A stretch of 64,000 bases of DNA from assembly GCA_001898855.1 (NCBI GenBank), contig MKVN01000029.1:1451-65450 (forward strand). Direction: 5' to 3'. This stretch comes from Micrococcales bacterium 73-13. GTDB taxonomy: Bacteria; Actinomycetota; Actinomycetes; Actinomycetales; Microbacteriaceae. Below, one piece after another: positions 57,831 to 64,000 of this stretch. Made by a program: the position numbers and the translations under genes. The notes under the pieces were generated by a model. The model saw only the letters and a program-made list of their open reading frames with translations, made no database searches and was not told the DNA's origin. How positions within the stretch are numbered: the first letter of the stretch is position 1; every line of letters starts with the position of its first letter.

Positions 57831-59804
57831 ATGACCACCGCAACGTCGCGTCGCGCGAGGCGCCGCGCCTCCCTGCTCGCGAGCGCCGCCGCCGCGGTCG
57901 CCTTCGGGTCGCTCCTCCTCGCCAGCTCGGCCCTGGCGGCCGGGACGCCGGGCTCCGGGCCGACCGCGGGCGGCACGACGGTGAGCTTCACCCTGCCGGG
58001 CGTCGTGTTCGCCCCGACGCAGATCTCGGTCGCCGACGACTACGCGCTCGCGATCGACGGCGACGGCACGGTGGTCGGCTGGGGGAGCAACGCGGACGGG
58101 CAGCTCGGCGCGGGCGTTCCGAACCCGGCGACCGCGCCCACGGCGATTCCCGGCCTGCCGGCCGCCCCGTGGGCGGACGTCGTCGTCGCGAGCAGCGGCT
58201 TCAGCCTGGCGCTCGGCACCGATGGGCGGCTCTGGACCTGGGGGAACAACGCCCAGGGCCAGCTCGGGCACGGCACCGTCGGCGGGACCGGTCCGCCGGC
58301 CGTCGTCAACCCGGTCGGGGTGAGCTTCACGGCGGTCGCCGCCGGCACCACCGGATCGCACACGCTCGCGCTCGCCTCCGACGGCACGATCTGGGCCTGG
58401 GGCGCCAACTCGCACGGCCAGCTCGGCGACGGCACCACGATCGACCGCAGCGCCCCCGTCCAGGTCGACGCGTCCGGCGTCGGCAGCCCGGTGTTCACGG
58501 CGGTCTCGAACGGCGGCAGCGTCAGCATGGCCCTCGACGCGGTCGGCACGCTGTACCACTGGGGCGCGATCTGGGTCGACGACGGCCTCGGCGGCGTCGT
58601 GCCCGCCGACGCGCCCACGCCGGTGCCGGTCGACATGACGGGCCTTCCGGGCGTCGGCTGGAGCTCCGTCTCGGTCAACCGGGCCCACGCGGTCGCTGTC
58701 TCCACGACCGGCGAGGTCCACGCGTTCGGCATCGCGGCGAGCGACAGCGGCGTCGAGAGCTCGAGCTCCATCCCGACGCCGATCGACGTGTCCGGGCTGC
58801 CGGTCGGCACGACCTTCACCCAGGTGCTCGCCGCGAGCGACTTCAACCTCGGGCTCGCGGCGAGCGGCGCCCTCTACGCCTGGGGCCACAACGGCGCCGG
58901 CCAGCTCGGCGACGGCACGACGACGACGAGCTGGGCCCCGGTAGGGGTCGTCGGCATCCCGGCCGGCAGCGTCGTCTCGTTCGGGGCGAGCTTCCGCCAG
59001 GGCAGCGCGGTGCTCTCCGACGGCTCGCTCCTCCAGTGGGGGATCGTCCACGGGCCGACCCCGGTGGACACGCTCCCGATCGCGACGCTGACGATGCTCG
59101 GCGCGGGTTTCGACGGCGTCGTCGCCTCGGCGCCGATCCTCGTCTCCGGCACCACCTGGAGCGTGCAGACGCCGCCGCATGCCGCCGGGGTCGTCGACGT
59201 CGTCGTCGCCTACCGGGTCTCGACGAAGGCCGGCATGACGATCGAGACCTACCCCGCGAGCTTCGAGTATCGCGACGCGCCACCGGCGATCGCGACCACG
59301 ACGCTGGTCGCGGTGACCTCGCCGTCCACCGCCCCGATCGTCGGCCCGGCGGACGTCACGCTCACCGCGGTGGTCACGGCGGCGGACGCCTCTGACCCGA
59401 CCGGCAGCGTGCTGCTCTGCGTCGCGGTGTCGACCTGCCGGAGCGTCGCCGTCTCGGACGACGGCGCGGGGCACGTCACCGCCGCGGCGACCTTCGCCGC
59501 CGTCGCCGTCGGGACCTATACGCCGTCCGCCGTGTTCACCGCGACCGGGTCGTACTCGGACTCGGCCGGCACGACTACCCTCGCCGTCCTCGCGACGGGC
59601 TCCGGCGGTGGCGGTGGCGGTGGCGGCACGACCGGCTCCAGCGGCGTCACGACCAGCCTCGCCTTCACCGGCAACCGGTTCCTCCCGGTGCTCGGCGCGA
59701 CCGCGGCGGGGCTCGGCCTCGTCGGGGCCCTGATCGTCGCCGCGAACGCGATCGCCAGGTCGCGCGTCGCCCGCGCGGGAGCCCGCACGACGACCACGGA
59801 CTGA
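57831..59804 (+). CDS. RCC1-repeat surface protein with LAFTG anchor
   Basis: A 657-residue secreted protein. Signal peptide (about 1-37, ending SSALAA), then an RCC1/ATS1-type beta-propeller with five or six recognisable repeats (GWGSNADGQLGAG, TWGNNAQGQLGHG, AWGANSHGQLGDG, AWGHNGAGQLGDG), a Thr-rich Ig-like domain (about 480-590, TLVAVTSPSTAPIVGPADVT), a Gly linker, LAFTG at 610-614, a membrane helix and a basic tail. It should be attached to the wall by a class E sortase. ATG 57831 was chosen over upstream options because the signal peptide starts there. Probably controlled by the upstream sigma/anti-sigma fusion. Confidence 0.9.
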   Translation: MTTATSRRARRRASLLASAAAAVAFGSLLLASSALAAGTPGSGPTAGGTTVSFTLPGVVFAPTQISVADDYALAIDGDGTVVGWGSNADGQLGAGVPNPATAPTAIPGLPAAPWADVVVASSGFSLALGTDGRLWTWGNNAQGQLGHGTVGGTGPPAVVNPVGVSFTAVAAGTTGSHTLALASDGTIWAWGANSHGQLGDGTTIDRSAPVQVDASGVGSPVFTAVSNGGSVSMALDAVGTLYHWGAIWVDDGLGGVVPADAPTPVPVDMTGLPGVGWSSVSVNRAHAVAVSTTGEVHAFGIAASDSGVESSSSIPTPIDVSGLPVGTTFTQVLAASDFNLGLAASGALYAWGHNGAGQLGDGTTTTSWAPVGVVGIPAGSVVSFGASFRQGSAVLSDGSLLQWGIVHGPTPVDTLPIATLTMLGAGFDGVVASAPILVSGTTWSVQTPPHAAGVVDVVVAYRVSTKAGMTIETYPASFEYRDAPPAIATTTLVAVTSPSTAPIVGPADVTLTAVVTAADASDPTGSVLLCVAVSTCRSVAVSDDGAGHVTAAATFAAVAVGTYTPSAVFTATGSYSDSAGTTTLAVLATGSGGGGGGGGTTGSSGVTTSLAFTGNRFLPVLGATAAGLGLVGALIVAANAIARSRVARAGARTTTTD

Positions 59805-59810
59805 GCGCGG

Positions 59811-59831
59811 GCGACGGCCTCAGGCCGTCGC
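59811..59831 (+). terminator. Small stem-loop between converging genes
   Basis: GCGACGGCC and GGCCGTCGC form a 9-bp stem with a TCA loop 6 nt after the RCC1 gene. Converging acsA ends 87 bases further. Confidence 0.65.
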
Positions 59832-59917
59832 GTCCCACGGCAGCGACCCCGCACGGCGCCGTCCTGGCGGTCGTCGCGCGTCGCAGGTGCCCGAGGTGCC
59901 GTGGGCCTCCGCCCCGG

Positions 59918-61948
<2,031 letters not shown>

Positions 61949-62054
61949 ATCCTAGGTCTGGGCGGCGCGATCGGGCATCCGGAGTCCTTCGCCGCCTGCT
62001 CCCACCTTGCCGCGGACCCACAGCGGTTTTCAAGCGGCCGTTCAGGTCGCGCCC

Positions 62055-62083
62055 TGGCCACGGCTCGGCCGGCGGCGTAGCAT
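62055..62083 (+). promoter_or_regulatory. Promoter of the 6C RNA
   Basis: TGGCCA at 62055-62060, a 17-nt spacer and TAGCAT at 62078-62083, placing the 5' end near 62090. Confidence 0.6.
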
Positions 62084-62089
62084 CGAAGC

Positions 62090-62187
62090 GCCGGTCCCCC
62101 CGGTACGCGGCTCGGACGTCCCCCCGCACCGAGTCGCGCAGGCGGCGCCTCCGACATCCCCCGTCTGGAGGCGCCGCCCCTCTTTTC
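62090..62187 (+). ncRNA. 6C small RNA (B11-like)
   Basis: A free-standing RNA of about 98 nt. Six-cytosine runs occur at 62096-62101 and in the loop (62120-62125) of a 10-bp stem (62106-62115 with 62129-62138). A 12-bp stem (62141-62152 with 62167-62178) whose loop has five Cs is followed by CCTCTTTTCC, an intrinsic terminator. This C-loop pair is the defining layout of the 6C RNA class of actinobacteria (B11 in M. tuberculosis), which pairs with G-rich ribosome-binding sites. As in mycobacteria it is near Tad-like genes. Confidence 0.85.
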
Positions 62188-62234
62188 CCTCGCGGGCCGC
62201 CGACGCTGCGTAGTCTGGAGGAGGAGGTGGTTCG

Positions 62235-62681
62235 ATGCCGCTCGAAGGGGAGTACGGTCCGAGCACGTCGGATTGGGCGCGGGCCCAGGCCGAGGCGTAC
62301 GAGGCGTCCGGGGGTCGCGAGGCCACCACGCTGGCCGACACCGGGATGCCGGTCGTCGTGCTGACGACCGTCGGCGCGAAGTCCGGCCTGCTGCGCAAGA
62401 CCGCGCTGATGCGCGTCGAGGACCACGGGCGCTATGCCGTCGTCGCGTCCCGCGGCGGCGCCCCGGAGCATCCCCAGTGGTACTGGAACCTCCTGGCGAA
62501 CCCGCACGTCGAGCTCCAGGACGGCCCGGTGCGGCGCGACTACCAGGCGCGGCAGCTGGACGGCGTCGAGCGGGACGAGTGGTGGGCGCGCGCCGTCGCG
62601 GCCTACCCGCCGTACGCGGACTACCAGGAGCGCACCGATCGGGTGATCCCGGTGCTGCTGCTGGAGCCGATCGAGGGCTGA
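62235..62681 (+). CDS. Deazaflavin (F420)-dependent nitroreductase-family protein
   Basis: A 148-residue split-barrel protein of the Ddn/DUF385 family, which uses F420H2 to reduce quinones and nitro compounds. [21 protein letters not shown] and [29 protein letters not shown] are the family signatures, including the F420-phosphate-binding loop. The ATG is preceded by AGGAGGAGGT. Membrane association is usual for such proteins; substrate unknown. Stands alone between the 6C RNA and the tad genes. Confidence 0.92.
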   Translation: MPLEGEYGPSTSDWARAQAEAYEASGGREATTLADTGMPVVVLTTVGAKSGLLRKTALMRVEDHGRYAVVASRGGAPEHPQWYWNLLANPHVELQDGPVRRDYQARQLDGVERDEWWARAVAAYPPYADYQERTDRVIPVLLLEPIEG

Positions 62682-62816
62682 GCTCTGCCGCGCCGCGCGC
62701 CGCTCGTCGGTGCGCGGCGTTGCGCCGTCCCTCACAGCGGTCCGGGGAGCTGGTCGCTCCACCGATCGACTCGCGGCGCCGGCTGTCGCGTCCGCGGTCG
62801 CGGCTACCGTGCCCGC

Positions 62817-63803
62817 ATGAGCGCGATCACCCCGTTCGTGGCCGGAGCGCCGCCCGTCGCGGCGACCGCACGGCGTGCGGGCGCGCACGCGTTCGGCCCC
62901 CTCGCGCCGCTCGTCGGCGACCCTCGGGTGACCGACGTTTTCGTCAACGGCGGCGAGGTCTGGGCCGATCGCGGTCGCGGTCCCGAACGGCTGCCGGCGT
63001 CCGGGATGGACGCCGAGGCGGCGCGGGCGCTCGCGGTCCGGTTGATCGGGCTCGCCGGTCGGCACGTCGACGAGGCCGCGCCGTGCGTGGACGCGCGCCT
63101 GGGCGACGGCGTGCGGGTGCACGTGGTCCTGCCGCCGATCGCGCCGGCCGGACCGCTGGTCTCGATCCGGCTGCCGGCGCTCGAGCCCTGGAGCCTCGAG
63201 CGGCTCGACGCGGCCGGGTTCCTCCCGGGGCGCACGAGGGCGCGGATCGAGGCGCTCGTCGCCGAGCGGCGGAACGTCCTGGTCAGCGGCGCGGCCGGCT
63301 CGGGGAAGACGACGCTGCTGTCCGCGATGCTCGGCCTCGCCCGCCCCTCCGAGCGGATCGTCGTGATCGAGGACGTCGGCGAGCTCCGGGTCGACCATCC
63401 GCACGTCGTCGCCCTCGAGACGCGGCAGGCGAACCTCGAGGGCGCCGGCGCGATCGGGCTCCCGCGGCTGGTGCGCGAGGCGCTCCGCATGCGGCCCGAC
63501 CGGCTCGTGCTCGGCGAGTGCCGCGGGGAGGAGATCCGCGACCTGCTCGCCGCGCTCAACACCGGCCACGACGGCGGAGCGGGGACGATCCACGCCAACT
63601 CGCTCGTCGACGTCGCGGCGCGGCTCGAGGCGCTCGGCGCGCTCGCCGGGCTCTCGCCGGACGCCGTGGCGCGGCAGGCGGTGAGCGCGCTGCACGCGGT
63701 GATCCACGTCGAGCTCGGCCCCGCCGGCCGTCGTGTGGCCGCGATCGGGCGGCCGCGCCTGGACGCCGGCGGACGGTTCTCGATCGTCGAGGATCCGGGA
63801 TGA
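62817..63803 (+). CDS. TadA/CpaF-type secretion ATPase
   Basis: A 328-residue ATPase of the type II/IV secretion (Tad/Flp pilus) family. After an N-terminal domain (VGDPRVTDVFVNGGEVWADRG), Walker A is GAAGSGKTT (Lys164), the Asp box VVIEDVGELRVDHPHVV, Walker B LVLGECRGEE and His box GGAGTIHANS. It is shorter than typical CpaF (about 420), lacking the N-terminal extension, as in actinobacterial Rv3659c-like copies. The next gene overlaps by 4 nt. Confidence 0.93.
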   Translation: MSAITPFVAGAPPVAATARRAGAHAFGPLAPLVGDPRVTDVFVNGGEVWADRGRGPERLPASGMDAEAARALAVRLIGLAGRHVDEAAPCVDARLGDGVRVHVVLPPIAPAGPLVSIRLPALEPWSLERLDAAGFLPGRTRARIEALVAERRNVLVSGAAGSGKTTLLSAMLGLARPSERIVVIEDVGELRVDHPHVVALETRQANLEGAGAIGLPRLVREALRMRPDRLVLGECRGEEIRDLLAALNTGHDGGAGTIHANSLVDVAARLEALGALAGLSPDAVARQAVSALHAVIHVELGPAGRRVAAIGRPRLDAGGRFSIVEDPG

Positions 63804-64000
63804 CGGCGCGCCCGTCCGAGGAGGCGCGGGGGCTGCGCGGTCGGCGGCGGTCGTCGGCCGGCGACGTCGCGCTCGCCGAGGTTGCCGCGCTCGTGCACCG
63901 GCTCGCGGTGCTGCTCGCCGCCGGAGTGGCGCCGGCGGCGGCCTGGCGGCATCTCGCTCGCGCCCCCGACGCCGGCGCGATCGCGGACGCGGCGGCACGG
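63800..64000 (+). CDS. Type II secretion F-family (TadB-like) protein, start only
   Basis: Only the first 67 codons are in the window. After a basic stretch (RGLRGRRRSSAGDV) a segment VAALVHRLAVLLAAGVAPAAAWRHLA resembles the start of the T2SSF/TadB membrane platform domain. The ATGA overlap with the tadA-like stop supports it being the next tad gene. Product beyond position 64000 is unknown. Confidence 0.75.
   Translation, partial: MTARPSEEARGLRGRRRSSAGDVALAEVAALVHRLAVLLAAGVAPAAAWRHLARAPDAGAIADAAAR

Overview
The window is high-GC DNA from an actinobacterium. Gene content fits the family Microbacteriaceae: an aspartokinase with an internal beta-subunit start, LAxTG surface proteins, Zn-binding type II thymidine kinase, a 6C RNA, a PASTA-bearing class A PBP and a Tad-type ATPase. 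Family placement is an inference from gene content, not from a marker tree. No insertion sequence, integrase, CRISPR array or rRNA is visible. One tRNA (Pro, CGG) is present.

Layout. (1) 1-5.4 kb is housekeeping: the end of recR, a HAD phosphatase, lysC (alpha/beta), asd and mqo; the last four seem to be leaderless transcripts. (2) 5.5-22.6 kb is an exopolysaccharide and cell-envelope locus: FkbM methyltransferase, VanZ-like protein, initiating glycosylphosphotransferase, an eight-gene convergent operon (four glycosyltransferases, a Wzy-like polymerase, a MurJ/Wzx-like flippase, an epimerase), a Wzz/tyrosine kinase with a Tyr-Gly tail, its partner low-molecular-weight phosphatase, a DUF4012 protein and an LAYTG surface protein. 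(3) 22.7-24.3 kb holds a radical-SAM gene with a perfect LexA box and thymidine kinase. (4) 24.3-30.0 kb is a patch of small unknown or membrane proteins around an orphan cytochrome oxidase subunit I. Six transcription units here share an upstream motif, (T/G)CAA(G/C)CCC, at exactly 32 nt from a TAnnnT -10 box. (5) 30.1-32.4 kb has a TipA-like MerR regulator with a textbook 19-bp spacer operator and an internal TipAS start, then gdhA.

(6) 32.6-50.0 kb is an accessory catabolic locus. It encodes a peptide-type ABC importer with its lipoprotein, a penicillin-acylase-family Ntn hydrolase without a signal peptide, an aryl-CoA ligase, a fused flavin monooxygenase/Old Yellow Enzyme resembling 2-aminobenzoyl-CoA monooxygenase/reductase, RidA, TesB thioesterase, a cupin, an NTF2-like protein, a MoaF-like protein, an aldehyde dehydrogenase and a PaaX-family regulator. 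My reading is uptake of an amide-linked aromatic compound, cytoplasmic amide cleavage, CoA activation and dearomatising oxygenation, followed by enamine hydrolysis. The substrate is not proven.

(7) 50.1-64 kb returns to core genes: tRNA-Pro, a metallophosphoesterase, the PASTA class A PBP, DUF4177, a second RidA, a MurE-like ligase lacking the usual DNPR-type motif, a sigma factor fused in one chain to a zinc-finger anti-sigma and a transmembrane/extracellular domain, an RCC1-repeat LAFTG surface protein, acetyl-CoA synthetase, a 6C small RNA, a deazaflavin-dependent oxidoreductase and the first genes of a Tad/Flp-like secretion cluster, which runs off the end.

The strongest candidates for something undescribed are the amide/aryl-CoA locus (6), the shared-promoter regulon (4) and the single-polypeptide sigma/anti-sigma switch next to a surface protein (7).
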